The notes beneath the pieces were generated by a model that searched no databases, was not told the DNA's origin, and saw only the letters and a list, made by a program, of their open reading frames with translations. From NCBI RefSeq assembly GCF_003688995.1, contig NZ_PENI01000011.1, positions 62,001 through 126,000 on the forward strand: DNA of 64,000 nucleotides. The letters are read 5' to 3'. The position numbers and the translations under genes are program-made. The DNA is from Streptomyces shenzhenensis. GTDB taxonomy: Bacteria; Actinomycetota; Actinomycetes; Streptomycetales; Streptomycetaceae. Positions 10,353 through 19,286 of this stretch are shown one piece after another. Positions within the stretch are counted from its first letter, which is position 1. Every line of letters begins with the position of its first letter.

Positions 10353-11522
10353 CTATCGCACCTGCAGTTCCAGGATCCGGTCGTCTCCCTTCTTCGGGCT
10401 GCCCCGGCCGTCCGTGTTGCTCGTGACCAGCCACAGCTTGTCGCCGCCCGCCGCGACGACCGTACGGAGCCGGCCGTAGGTGCCCTTCAGGAACGCCTGG
10501 AGTTCCGCCGCGGCCTGCGTGCCCTTCAGCGGGATGCGCCACAGCCGCTGGCCTCTGAGCCCGGCCATCCAGACGGCACCGTTCACATAGGCGATGCCGC
10601 TGGGGGAGGCGACATCCGTGTGCCACTGGGCGATCGGGTTGTGGAACCGGGTGTCCGACGACTTGCCCTCGGCGTCCGGCCAGCCGTAGTTGTCGCCCGG
10701 CTTGATCGCGTTCAGCTCGTCCCAGGTGTCCTGGCCGAACTCCGAGGCGAACAGGCGCTGTTTGCTGTCCCACGCGAGGCCCTGCACATTGCGGTGGCCA
10801 TAGGTGTACACGACGGAGTTCTTGAACGGGTTGCCGGGGGCGGGCTCGCCCTCCGGGGTCATCCGCAGGATCTTGCCGCCCAGGGACTTCAGGTCCTGGG
10901 ACAGACCCCGCCGGCCGCTCTCGCCCGTGCCCGCGTAGAGCATGCCGTCCGGGCCGAAGGCGATGCGTCCGCCGTTGTGGATGAAGCCCTTGGGGATGCC
11001 CCGGAAGACCGTGTCGGGCGCGCCGAGCTGTTCGCCGGCATGCTTCCGCCCGTCGTACAGCATGCGGACGATCCGATTGTCCGAGGCCGAGGTGAAGTAC
11101 GCGTAGATCATGTGGTCGGAGGCGTAGTCGGGGGAGAGGGCGATGCCCAGGAGGCCGCCCTCGCCGTCCGGGGACACCCCGGACACCTTGCCCAGCTCGG
11201 TCTGCCGGCCCGTCGTCTCGTCGACCCGGGTGATCGTCCCGTCGTCCCGGGAGGAGACGAGCAGGCCGCCGCCGGGCAGCGGAGCCAGGCCCCAGGGCGA
11301 TCTCAGATTCTCCGTGACGGTCCACAGCACCTTCACCGAGCCCTTGGCGGGCGGGGTCGGCTCGGCCGACTGCGCGGTGGGGGAGACGGCGGACGTCGCC
11401 CCCTGCGCGGTCGTACTCCCGTTCCCGCCCGGCGGGCCGCCCCCGGCGGAGGAGCAGCCGGCCGTCAGGAGGAGCGCGGTTGCGGCCAGCACGGCCGACA
11501 CAGCTCGACGTTGCACGATCAT
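10353..11522 (-). CDS. Secreted PQQ-type glucose/sorbosone dehydrogenase, lipoprotein
   Basis: 389 residues. The N-terminus is a lipoprotein signal (basic start, hydrophobic ALLLTAGC lipobox with Cys near residue 23), then a Gly/Ser/Thr-rich linker to about 60. The rest is a GSDH six-bladed propeller: SPWGLAPLPGGGLLVSSRDD, GLLGIALSPDYASDHMIYAY, RIAFGPDGMLYAGTGE, HRNVQGLAWD and DNYGWPDAEG. The family oxidises sugars with PQQ at the cell surface, but many actinobacterial members have no proven substrate. The ATG follows GAAGGGACC. It ends convergently with the LuxR gene, 33 bases apart. Confidence 0.92.
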   Translation of the reverse strand: MIVQRRAVSAVLAATALLLTAGCSSAGGGPPGGNGSTTAQGATSAVSPTAQSAEPTPPAKGSVKVLWTVTENLRSPWGLAPLPGGGLLVSSRDDGTITRVDETTGRQTELGKVSGVSPDGEGGLLGIALSPDYASDHMIYAYFTSASDNRIVRMLYDGRKHAGEQLGAPDTVFRGIPKGFIHNGGRIAFGPDGMLYAGTGESGRRGLSQDLKSLGGKILRMTPEGEPAPGNPFKNSVVYTYGHRNVQGLAWDSKQRLFASEFGQDTWDELNAIKPGDNYGWPDAEGKSSDTRFHNPIAQWHTDVASPSGIAYVNGAVWMAGLRGQRLWRIPLKGTQAAAELQAFLKGTYGRLRTVVAAGGDKLWLVTSNTDGRGSPKKGDDRILELQVR

Positions 11523-11617
11523 GGTCCCTTCGACGCGGCGGTTGCGGCGACGCTCTCTCTATCTCTTACACCGCTCACCCCGCCCGAGTTCCCAGATGGC
11601 CGGAGACATCCGCGCCG

Positions 11618-12616
11618 TCAGTCCCAGGAACCCCGGGCCGGCGGCAGCAGGGACAGTTCCGTCAGATCGTCCGGGGTCAGGGAGACGGCCGCGGCGGACG
11701 CGTTCTCCGTCACCCAGCGCTCCCGCTTCGCACCCGGCACCGGAACCACGTGCCGGCCCTGCGCCAGGGTCCAGGCCAGCGCCACCTGGGCCGGCGTGAC
11801 CTGCTCGCCGTGCCGCCGGGCCACCCGGCGCAGCCCGGCCACGACGGGCTGGTTGGCGGCCATCATCTCGGCCGTGAAACGCGGATGCCGGGCCCGTACG
11901 TCGTCCGGCTCGAAGCCCTCGCCGGGGGTCAGCGTGCCGGTCAGGAAGCCGTTGCCGAGCGGCATCGCGGCGAGGAAGCCGACGCCGTGCGCTGCGCACC
12001 ACGGCAGCAGTGCCTCCAGCGCCTCCGGCGACCACACCGACAGCTCCGCCTGCACCGCGCTCACGGGGAAGACCTGCTGGACCCGCCGGAGCTGGCGCAG
12101 GGTCGCGTCGTGCAGCCCGGTTCCCGAGCGGCGCCCGCCGCGTGCGCCCACCGCGCACAGGCCCAGCGCCCGGACCTTCCCGGCCCGGACCAGATCCGCC
12201 ATCGCGCCCCACGTCTCCTCGACCGGGACCTCCGGGTCGGCGCGATGGAGCTGATACAGGTCGATCACGTCGGTCTGCAGCCGCCGCAGCGACGCGTCGC
12301 AGGCCCGCCGCACATACCCGGGGCGGCCGTTGGCCACGACGTGCTGTTCGCCCACCAGCAGCCCCACCTTGGTCGACACGAAGGCCTCCGCGCGCCGCTC
12401 CTTCAGCACCCGGCCGATCAGCAGTTCGTTGGTGAACGGGCCGTACATGTCGGCCGTGTCCAGGAGCGTGGAGCCCAGGTCCAGGGCCCGGTGCACGGCC
12501 CGGAGCGACTCGTCCCCCCGCTGCCGCGACCCGCTGTACGCCCAGCTCATCGGCATACAGCCGAGTCCGACGGCCCCCACCGCGAGCGCCCCCGCGCCGA
12601 TCGTCCTGCGCTCCAC
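11618..12616 (-). CDS. Aldo/keto reductase
   Basis: 332 residues, NADPH-dependent (beta/alpha)8 reductase. The catalytic tetrad is visible: Asp and Tyr in LLDTADMYGPFTNE (about residues 55-65), Lys in AFVSTKVGLL, and His in DVIDLYQLHRADPEVPVEE. The cofactor-binding C-terminus is VPVPGAKRERWVTENASAA. Substrate unknown; the family reduces aldehydes and ketones. It is 95 bases downstream of the dehydrogenase gene on the same strand and divergent from the hydroxyacid dehydrogenase at 12691, with 74 bases for both promoters. Confidence 0.93.
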   Translation of the reverse strand: MERRTIGAGALAVGAVGLGCMPMSWAYSGSRQRGDESLRAVHRALDLGSTLLDTADMYGPFTNELLIGRVLKERRAEAFVSTKVGLLVGEQHVVANGRPGYVRRACDASLRRLQTDVIDLYQLHRADPEVPVEETWGAMADLVRAGKVRALGLCAVGARGGRRSGTGLHDATLRQLRRVQQVFPVSAVQAELSVWSPEALEALLPWCAAHGVGFLAAMPLGNGFLTGTLTPGEGFEPDDVRARHPRFTAEMMAANQPVVAGLRRVARRHGEQVTPAQVALAWTLAQGRHVVPVPGAKRERWVTENASAAAVSLTPDDLTELSLLPPARGSWD

Positions 12617-12690
12617 CTGCTCGTTAACCTCCCTCTTCGGCCCCCAACCTAACCTCTGCCGGATTCCGCGCCTGACATAGCCTCCAGAGC

Positions 12691-13641
12691 ATGACTGCTG
12701 ACGTATGGCTGCCCATCCCGCCGGAGGAGATCGAGGGGCTTCCGGACGGGCCCGACTACCTGTTCTGGGACGGGGGAGAGGAGTTCCCCGCGGACCCGGC
12801 CGACTGCGCCTTCTACGTCGTCCCCTACATGAGGCCCAGCGACCTCTGCGTCCGCCCGCTGCCGGAGATGAGCGGCGTGCAGGTCGTACAGACGCTGTCC
12901 GCGGGCATCGACCATGTGCTGCCGGGTCTCGGGCAGCTGCGCCCGGGCGTCCGGCTGTGCAATGCGCGCGGGGTGCACGAGGCGAGCACGAGCGAGCTGG
13001 CGCTGGCCCTGATCCTGGCCTCGCTGCGCGGCATCCCGGACTTCGTGCGCGCCCAGGACAGAGGGGAGTGGGCCGGCGGGTTCCACCCGGCCCTCGCCGA
13101 CAAGAACGCCCTCATCGTCGGTTACGGCTCCATCGGCGAGGCCATCGAGGACCGGCTCGCGCCGTTTGAACTCGCGCGGGTGGCGCGCGTCGCGCGCTCC
13201 GGGCGCACTTCGGCGCGCGGTCCGGTGCATCCGTTCACCGAACTGCCCGTTCTGCTTCCGGAGGCGGACGTTGTGATCCTGTCCACGCCGCTGACCGAGA
13301 CCACGCAGGGTCTGGTCAACGCCGACTTCCTCGCCCGGATGAAGGACGGAGCGCTGCTGGTCAACGTCGCCCGCGGACCCGTCGTCGACACCAAGGCGCT
13401 GCTGACGGAGCTGGAGAGCCGCCGGATCACCGCCGCCCTGGACGTGACGGACCCGGAGCCGCTGCCGCCGGGCCATCCCCTGTGGCAGGCGCCCGGCGTG
13501 CTGATCAGCCCGCACGTGGGCGGGCCCACGTCGGCCTTCCTGCCGCGCGCCAAGCGGCTGCTGACGGACCAGTTGAGCCGTTTCGTGAACCATGAGCCGT
13601 TGCGAAACGTGATCCTTACGACGGGCTCCACGGGCGCGTGA
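12691..13641 (+). CDS. D-isomer specific 2-hydroxyacid dehydrogenase
   Basis: 316 residues. The Rossmann motif is LIVGYGSIGEAIEDRL (about 143-158). Catalytic residues are Arg in VNVARGPVVDTKALL, acidic residues in DVTDPEPLPPGHPLW and His in VLISPHVGG. The family reduces 2-keto acids with NAD(P)H; this short form resembles glyoxylate/hydroxypyruvate reductases, but the substrate cannot be read. It is not serA, which lies at 21161 and has an ACT domain. ATG start about 30 bases after a possible promoter in the divergent gap. Confidence 0.92.
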   Translation: MTADVWLPIPPEEIEGLPDGPDYLFWDGGEEFPADPADCAFYVVPYMRPSDLCVRPLPEMSGVQVVQTLSAGIDHVLPGLGQLRPGVRLCNARGVHEASTSELALALILASLRGIPDFVRAQDRGEWAGGFHPALADKNALIVGYGSIGEAIEDRLAPFELARVARVARSGRTSARGPVHPFTELPVLLPEADVVILSTPLTETTQGLVNADFLARMKDGALLVNVARGPVVDTKALLTELESRRITAALDVTDPEPLPPGHPLWQAPGVLISPHVGGPTSAFLPRAKRLLTDQLSRFVNHEPLRNVILTTGSTGA

Positions 13642-13851
13642 CGGCCGACGCGGCAGACGTGTAATCCGTTTCGGGTACCCTCCGCATCCTTCTGGACGCG
13701 GTGGGTACGCACATCTCGTGGGCCGTCACTGAGCGTAGAGAAGCTATGTCCCTGAGTGACGAGACTGGTGTATCGTCCCGACAGGGGCTGCGCCGCGCAC
13801 CGTTCGGCGCCGGGGATGGACATTTCAGAGATGTGAGGGGGGCGACGGGCG

Positions 13852-14040
13852 ATGCACGGCCTATGGACCAACGATCCGACGCGGCGGGGCCGCCGACGGC
13901 GGCCCTGGCGCAGGGCGGCGCACAGACGCGGCCATCACACCAGCCACCACCGCAGCCACACCGGCCACAGCGGGCGCAGGAGGCACATGCACCGGGCCCC
14001 CCGGGACCCGGGAGCGGCAGGGAGTGGGAGGGACCGGTGA
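13852..14040 (+). CDS. Candidate small His/Arg-rich protein coupled to cdgE
   Basis: 62 residues, ATG with a strong ribosome site GAGGGGGGCGACGGGCG. It starts MHGLWTNDPTRRGRRRRPW and is dominated by Arg and His (HHTSHHRSHTGHSGRRRH). The stop overlaps the GTG start of cdgE (GTGA at 14037-14040). A good ribosome site plus a stop/start overlap is the best argument that it is translated. The GC content makes many frames open, so conservation would have to decide. A frame for a longer CdgE also runs through this stretch. Confidence 0.5.
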   Translation: MHGLWTNDPTRRGRRRRPWRRAAHRRGHHTSHHRSHTGHSGRRRHMHRAPRDPGAAGSGRDR

Positions 14041-17000
14041 GTTCGCCACCCACGGTGACGACCCCCCTGCGCGGGACGTTGCGCACGCAGCACCCGGCAG
14101 GGCCCCCGCTGCCCCGTCCGCCGGCCGTCGGCGGCGGGTCCGGCATGATCCGTCAGCTCGTTCTGGCCCTGCTGTGCGCGGGATACGCCGTCGGTTCCGC
14201 GCTCGACTGGGGTTCGAGCGAAATCGCGCTGATCATGGGTGACTTCGGGCTGGCCGCGGCGGCGGGCACCGCCGCGGTCTCGTGTCTGTGCTACGCCCGC
14301 AGCCGCCGAGTCCGCTTTCGACCCGCCTGGCTGCTGTTCGCCCTCTCCTCGGCGATGGTGGCCCTCGGCAACACGGTCTGGGGGTGGTACGAGGTCGTCC
14401 TGCGGCGGCCCATGCCCAGCCCCAGCTTCGCCGACCTGTTCTTCCTGTGCTTCGCGCCGCCCGCGATCGTGGGCCTGCTGGTCCTCGCCAAGCGGCCGGT
14501 GTCGAGGGCGGGCTGGATGTGCCTGGCGCTGGACGCCTGGCTGATCGGCGGTTCGCTGCTCACGCTGTCCTGGAGTCTCGCGCTCGCGCAGGCCGCCAGG
14601 TTCGACGGGTCGAGCGTCGCGCACACCGCGCTGTCACTGGCGTACCCGTTGCTCGACATCGCCCTGGTCAGCATGGTGCTCGCGCTGCACTTCCGACGCT
14701 CACCGGGCAACCGCACGGCGGTCAACACGGCGATCGGCGCGCTCGCCCTGACCGTGATGTGCGACGCGCTGTTCACCTCGCCGCTGCTGCACAGCAATTA
14801 CCGCTCCGGGCAGCTGCTCGACGCGGGCTGGTTCGCCGGCTCGCTGCTGCTCGCCTACGCCCCCTGGGCGGCGCCCCCGCGCCAGGGGCAGCGCGAGCCC
14901 GACCGGTCCGGTGGCCGGCACGCGCGCGCGGTCCACCCGCGCCCGCCCGTACCGCGCAGGGGCGAGCACGGGCATCCGCCGCCCGGCCAGGGGAACGAGC
15001 ACAGCCGGTATCCGGCCGGCCGGCCGCTCACCGGCTCGCTGGCCGCGCTCACCCCGTACCTGGCCGCCGCGGTGTGCACCCTGGGCATCCTGTACAACGT
15101 CCTCAACGGCCGCAGCCCCGACCACGTCGTGCTCGTCACCGCCGGCTGTGTGGTGCTCGCGCTCGTCGTGCGCCAGGGCATCATGCTGCTCGACAACATC
15201 ACCCTCACCCAGGAACTGGCGCAGAAGGAGAACCACTTCCGCTCCCTGGTGCAGGGGTCGAGCGACGTCATCATGATCGCCGCGCCCAACGGCATCCTCC
15301 GGTACGTCTCCCCGGCCGCCGCCGGGGTCTACGGCCGGTCCGCGGACGACCTGGTGGGCAGCGAACTGGCCACGCTCATCCACCCGGAGGACCTGGGCTG
15401 TGTGGTGCACGAGGTGCGCCGCTTCCTCACCGCCAGCCCCCTCGAAGAACCCACCACCCGCATCGAGTGCCGCTTCCGGTCCGGCGACGGCGGCTGGCTC
15501 AATGTCGAGTCGACCGTCAACCGTCACCACGGCGGCCTCATCTTCAACAGCCGGGACGTGACCGAGCGAGTGCGCCTGCAGGCACAGCTGCAGCACAGCG
15601 CGGAACACGACCCGCTCACCGACCTGCCCAACCGCGCCCTGTTCACCCGGCGCGTGCAGCAGGCCCTGTCCGGCCGCCGCGCCTCCGACCGCGCCGCCGC
15701 CCTGCACGGCACGGCCGTCCTCTTCATCGACCTCGACGGCTTCAAGGCCGTCAACGACACGATCGGGCACCAGGCCGGGGACGAACTGCTCGTCCAGGCC
15801 GCCCGCAGACTCCAGGACGCGGTCCGGCAGGGGGACACCGCGGCCCGGCTGGGCGGCGACGAGTTCGCGGCCCTGATCGTCGGGGACGGCACCCGGGACC
15901 GCGGTGCCCGGGAGCGGAACATCCTGGAGCTGGCCGACCGCCTCAGGACCACCCTCTCCCAGCCCTACCTCATCGACGGCAACGATGTCCGGGTCAACGC
16001 CTCCATCGGCGTCGCCTTCGCCGAACCGGGCCTGGGCGCAGGCGAGTTGCTGCGCAACGCCGACCTGGCGATGTACCGAGCGAAGTCGGCGGGCAAGGGC
16101 CGCGTCGAGCTGTACAAGCCGCAGATGCAGCAGGACGTCGTACGGAAGGCGGAGCTGGCCACCCGGCTGCGCGCCGCGCTGCACGACGGCGAGTTCACGC
16201 TGCTGCACCAGCCGGTGGTGTGCCTGGCCAGCGGCCGGGTCATGTCGGCCTCCGCGCAGGCGCGCTGGCGCTCCTCCCAGGGGGTGCTGTTCACGCCGGC
16301 CGAGTTCCTGCGGGTGGCCGAGGACAGCGACCGGACCTCGGAGCTGGACCGCTGGATCCTGGAGGAGGCGGTGACCCGGGCCGCCGAGCGGGCCGCGACC
16401 GGACTCGCCGTACCCGTGGCCGTGCGGATGCCCGCGCGGCGGCTGCTGGACCGGTCGATGCCGCTCGGCTCGGTGGAGGCCCTGCTGACCCGGCACGGGC
16501 TGCCGTCGGGGTCCCTGCTGATCGAGCTGGCGGACACCGACGCCCGGGTCCCCCTGGACGAGCTGGAGCGCCGGCTCGGTGCGCTCAGGCGGCTCGGCGT
16601 GCGGATCGCGCTGGACGGCTTCGGCAGCGGCTACGCGGCGATCACGGCCCTGCGCAGGCTCCCCGTCGATGTGCTGAAACTCGACCGCGGTCTGGTCGAC
16701 GGCGTCGTCGAGTCCGCGCGGCTGCACAAGATCACCAGTGGGCTGCTGCGGATCGCCGCCGACCTCGGGCTGCAGTCCGTGGCCGAAGGCGTGGACCTTC
16801 CGGAGCAGGTCGTGGCGTTGCGCGCGATGGGCTGCACCCATGGGCAGGGCATGGCGTTCGCCGCGCCACTGGACGAGTACCGGCTGCGCCGGGCGCTCGG
16901 ATCCGGCCATTATCCGGTGCCGCACGGACCGGCCGAACCGGCGTTCGCGGGCGGTGCGAGGGAGCCGAAGGGACCCGTCGGTGGCGAGACCGGGGGAGCG

Positions 17001-17063
17001 ATGAGGCCCGAAGGGCTGAGCACGGTCGTGGCCCCGACGCCGACCGCGGCGCCCCGGGGGTGA
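14037..17063 (+). CDS. cdgE: Membrane PAS-GGDEF-EAL protein, probable diguanylate cyclase (CdgE type)
   Basis: About 1008 residues from GTG 14037, which has GGGAGGGACCG directly upstream; longer versions from 13746 or 13863 are possible. Some eight membrane helices (residues 37-385) are followed by a PAS domain (about 398-515), a GGDEF domain (about 520-690) and an EAL domain (about 700-960). GGDEF is intact, and the inhibitory site RxxD is present five residues before it (RQGDTAARLGGDEF), so cyclic di-GMP synthesis is expected. The EAL domain looks dead: the EAL triplet is replaced (SASAQARWRS) and the DDFGTG loop reads LDGFGSGY. Position just upstream of ilvB matches the CdgE gene of S. coelicolor (from memory). 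Confidence 0.9.
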   Translation: MSSPPTVTTPLRGTLRTQHPAGPPLPRPPAVGGGSGMIRQLVLALLCAGYAVGSALDWGSSEIALIMGDFGLAAAAGTAAVSCLCYARSRRVRFRPAWLLFALSSAMVALGNTVWGWYEVVLRRPMPSPSFADLFFLCFAPPAIVGLLVLAKRPVSRAGWMCLALDAWLIGGSLLTLSWSLALAQAARFDGSSVAHTALSLAYPLLDIALVSMVLALHFRRSPGNRTAVNTAIGALALTVMCDALFTSPLLHSNYRSGQLLDAGWFAGSLLLAYAPWAAPPRQGQREPDRSGGRHARAVHPRPPVPRRGEHGHPPPGQGNEHSRYPAGRPLTGSLAALTPYLAAAVCTLGILYNVLNGRSPDHVVLVTAGCVVLALVVRQGIMLLDNITLTQELAQKENHFRSLVQGSSDVIMIAAPNGILRYVSPAAAGVYGRSADDLVGSELATLIHPEDLGCVVHEVRRFLTASPLEEPTTRIECRFRSGDGGWLNVESTVNRHHGGLIFNSRDVTERVRLQAQLQHSAEHDPLTDLPNRALFTRRVQQALSGRRASDRAAALHGTAVLFIDLDGFKAVNDTIGHQAGDELLVQAARRLQDAVRQGDTAARLGGDEFAALIVGDGTRDRGARERNILELADRLRTTLSQPYLIDGNDVRVNASIGVAFAEPGLGAGELLRNADLAMYRAKSAGKGRVELYKPQMQQDVVRKAELATRLRAALHDGEFTLLHQPVVCLASGRVMSASAQARWRSSQGVLFTPAEFLRVAEDSDRTSELDRWILEEAVTRAAERAATGLAVPVAVRMPARRLLDRSMPLGSVEALLTRHGLPSGSLLIELADTDARVPLDELERRLGALRRLGVRIALDGFGSGYAAITALRRLPVDVLKLDRGLVDGVVESARLHKITSGLLRIAADLGLQSVAEGVDLPEQVVALRAMGCTHGQGMAFAAPLDEYRLRRALGSGHYPVPHGPAEPAFAGGAREPKGPVGGETGGAMRPEGLSTVVAPTPTAAPRG

Positions 17064-17134
17064 CCGAGCCATGAAAAGCCGCGCCAGGGTGTACACCGGA
17101 GGTGTGTCCGCCGGGCCCGGGCGCGGACCTGGCC

Positions 17135-17174
17135 TAGGCTCACATAATGAGACTCCCGTCCCACTCACTTGACA
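17135..17174 (+). promoter_or_regulatory. Possible ilvB promoter elements
   Basis: Two -10-like hexamers precede the ilvB leader peptide: TAGGCT at 17135-17140 and CATAAT at 17143-17148. Neither has a convincing -35 at 17 bases. TTGACA at 17169-17174 resembles a -35 but has no matching -10 before the leader start. A transcript from about 17147-17155 would contain the whole attenuator. Confidence 0.3.
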
Positions 17175-17205
17175 CGTGGTGTGTGCCGGGGGGAGGGTCG
17201 GTGCC

Positions 17206-17247
17206 ATGCGCACCCGAATTCTCGTACTTGGACAGCGCGTCGGTTGA
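17206..17247 (+). CDS. ilvL: ilvB leader peptide (attenuator)
   Basis: Thirteen codons, MRTRILVLGQRVG, with a strong ribosome site GGGGGGAGGG eight bases before the ATG. Codons 5-8 are Ile-Leu-Val-Leu, the three end products of the pathway. They use ATT, CTC, GTA and CTT; ATT, GTA and CTT are rare in Streptomyces. Ribosome stalling here when charged Ile, Leu or Val tRNA is short would prevent the hairpin at 17302-17335 from forming. The peptide is not expected to have any function of its own. Confidence 0.88.
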   Translation: MRTRILVLGQRVG

Positions 17248-17301
17248 GCTGGGACCCGCCGGAGGACGATCCGGAAACCCCAGCGACCTCACCGGCGCGC
17301 T

Positions 17302-17335
17302 CCCCTCGCTTGCCCTACGGCACGAGGGGTTTTTT
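17302..17335 (+). terminator. ilvB attenuator terminator
   Basis: CCCCTCG (17302-17308) pairs with CGAGGGG (17323-17329), with TGCC/GGCA extending the stem inside, followed by six T (17330-17335). It lies 54 bases after the leader peptide stop and 74 bases before ilvB. A run of six T is unusual in this GC-rich genome and argues for true intrinsic termination. Confidence 0.88.
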
Positions 17336-17409
17336 GTTGCACGGGCACCAGTCGTGCAGCAGGACAACACCGCACAAACCTCGCAAAAACCCTCAGCATC
17401 GAGAAGAGA

Positions 17410-19266
17410 ATGCCGATGACCGAGCAGGCCACCGGGGCCCATCATCCGCAGCCGCGGCCCCGTTCCGGAGGACAGCAGTCCGTGCCCGTCGAGCACGTCA
17501 CGGGTGCGCAGTCCCTCATCCGCTCGCTTGAGGAGGTCGGCGCCGACACCGTATTCGGCATTCCCGGCGGTGCGATCCTGCCCGCGTACGACCCGCTGAT
17601 GGACTCCACCCGGGTCCGCCACGTGCTGGTCCGCCACGAGCAGGGTGCCGGGCACGCGGCCACGGGGTACGCGCAGGCGACCGGCAAGGTCGGCGTGTGC
17701 ATGGCCACCTCGGGTCCCGGCGCCACCAACCTGGTCACACCGATCGCGGACGCGCACATGGACTCCGTCCCGCTGGTCGCGATCACCGGCCAGGTCGCGT
17801 CCAAGGCGATCGGCACGGACGCCTTCCAGGAGGCGGACATCGTCGGCATCACCATGCCGATCACCAAGCACAACTTCCTGGTCACCAAGGCCGAGGACAT
17901 CCCGCGGGTGATCGCGCAGGCGTTCCACATCGCCGCCACCGGCCGCCCGGGCCCGGTCCTGGTCGACATCGCCAAGGACGCCCTCCAGGCGCAGACCACC
18001 TTCTCCTGGCCGCCGGTCATGGACCTGCCCGGCTACCGCCCGGTGACCAAGCCGCACGCCAAGCAGATCCGCGAGGCGGCCAAGCTGATCACCGCCGCCC
18101 GGCGTCCCGTCCTGTACGTCGGCGGCGGCGTCATCAAGGCGCAGGCCACCGCCGAGCTCAAGGTCCTCGCCGAACTCACCGGAGCGCCCGTCACCACCAC
18201 CCTGATGGCGCTCGGCGCATTCCCCGACAGCCACCCGCTGCACGTGGGAATGCCGGGCATGCACGGTGCGGTCACCGCCGTCACCGCGCTGCAGAAGGCC
18301 GACCTGATCGTCGCCCTCGGAGCCCGCTTCGACGACCGCGTCACCGGCAAGCTGGACAGCTTCGCCCCGTACGCCAAGATCGTCCACGCCGACATCGACC
18401 CCGCCGAGATCGGCAAGAACCGCGCCGCCGACGTGCCGATCGTCGGTGACGCCCGCGAGGTCCTCGCCGACCTGATCCAGGCCGTGCAGAAGGAGCACAG
18501 CGAGGGCCACACGGGCGACTACAGCGCCTGGTGGAAGGACCTCAACCGCTGGCGCGAGACCTATCCGCTGGGCTACGACCAGCCCGCGGACGGCTCGCTC
18601 TCGCCGCAGCAGGTCATCGAGCGGATCGGCCGGCTGGCGCCGGAGGGAACGATCTTCGCGGCGGGCGTCGGCCAGCACCAGATGTGGGCCGCGCACTTCA
18701 TCGCGTACGACAAGCCCGCCACCTGGCTGAACTCCGGCGGCGCCGGGACCATGGGCTATGCGGTCCCGGCCGCGATGGGCGCCAAGGCAGGCAGGCCCGA
18801 CCGCACGGTCTGGGCGATCGACGGCGACGGCTGCTTCCAGATGACCAATCAGGAGCTGACCACCTGCGCCCTGAACAACATCCCGATCAAGGTCGCCGTC
18901 ATCAACAACGGCGCCCTCGGAATGGTCCGCCAGTGGCAGACGCTGTTCTACAACCAGCGGTACTCCAACACCGTCCTGCACTCCGGCCCGGGGGAGGACG
19001 GCAAGCCGAGCGCGGGCACCCGCGTCCCCGACTTCGTGAAGCTGTCGGAGGCGATGGGCTGCTACGCGATCCGCTGCGAGTCCCCGGAGGACCTGGACAA
19101 GGTCATCGAGGAGGCGAACGCGGTCAACGACCGCCCGGTCGTCATCGACTTCATCGTCCACGAGGACGCGATGGTCTGGCCGATGGTCGCCGCCGGCACC
19201 TCCAACGACGAGATCATGGCCGCCCGGGACGTCCGCCCCGACTTCGGCGACAACGAAGACGACTGA
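17410..19266 (+). CDS. ilvB: Acetolactate synthase large (catalytic) subunit
   Basis: 618 residues. Joins two pyruvate, or pyruvate and 2-oxobutyrate, as the first common step to Val, Leu and Ile; uses ThDP, Mg and FAD. The catalytic Glu is in VRHEQGAGHAATGYA (about residue 78). The ThDP/Mg motif is IDGDGCFQMTNQELTT through NNIPIKVAVINNG (about 475-505). The first 30 residues (HHPQPRPRSGG) are a Streptomyces extension. ATG 17410 follows GAGAAGAGA closely; ATG 17416 is equally possible. First gene of ilvB-ilvN-ilvC, controlled by the attenuator upstream. Confidence 0.97.
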   Translation: MPMTEQATGAHHPQPRPRSGGQQSVPVEHVTGAQSLIRSLEEVGADTVFGIPGGAILPAYDPLMDSTRVRHVLVRHEQGAGHAATGYAQATGKVGVCMATSGPGATNLVTPIADAHMDSVPLVAITGQVASKAIGTDAFQEADIVGITMPITKHNFLVTKAEDIPRVIAQAFHIAATGRPGPVLVDIAKDALQAQTTFSWPPVMDLPGYRPVTKPHAKQIREAAKLITAARRPVLYVGGGVIKAQATAELKVLAELTGAPVTTTLMALGAFPDSHPLHVGMPGMHGAVTAVTALQKADLIVALGARFDDRVTGKLDSFAPYAKIVHADIDPAEIGKNRAADVPIVGDAREVLADLIQAVQKEHSEGHTGDYSAWWKDLNRWRETYPLGYDQPADGSLSPQQVIERIGRLAPEGTIFAAGVGQHQMWAAHFIAYDKPATWLNSGGAGTMGYAVPAAMGAKAGRPDRTVWAIDGDGCFQMTNQELTTCALNNIPIKVAVINNGALGMVRQWQTLFYNQRYSNTVLHSGPGEDGKPSAGTRVPDFVKLSEAMGCYAIRCESPEDLDKVIEEANAVNDRPVVIDFIVHEDAMVWPMVAAGTSNDEIMAARDVRPDFGDNEDD

Positions 19267-19286
19267 GCGAGGAAGACCACAGAGAA

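Noticed and set aside
14700..17213. 837-residue open frame on the minus strand
   Set aside because: Antisense to cdgE; no domain, and it crosses the ilvB leader region.
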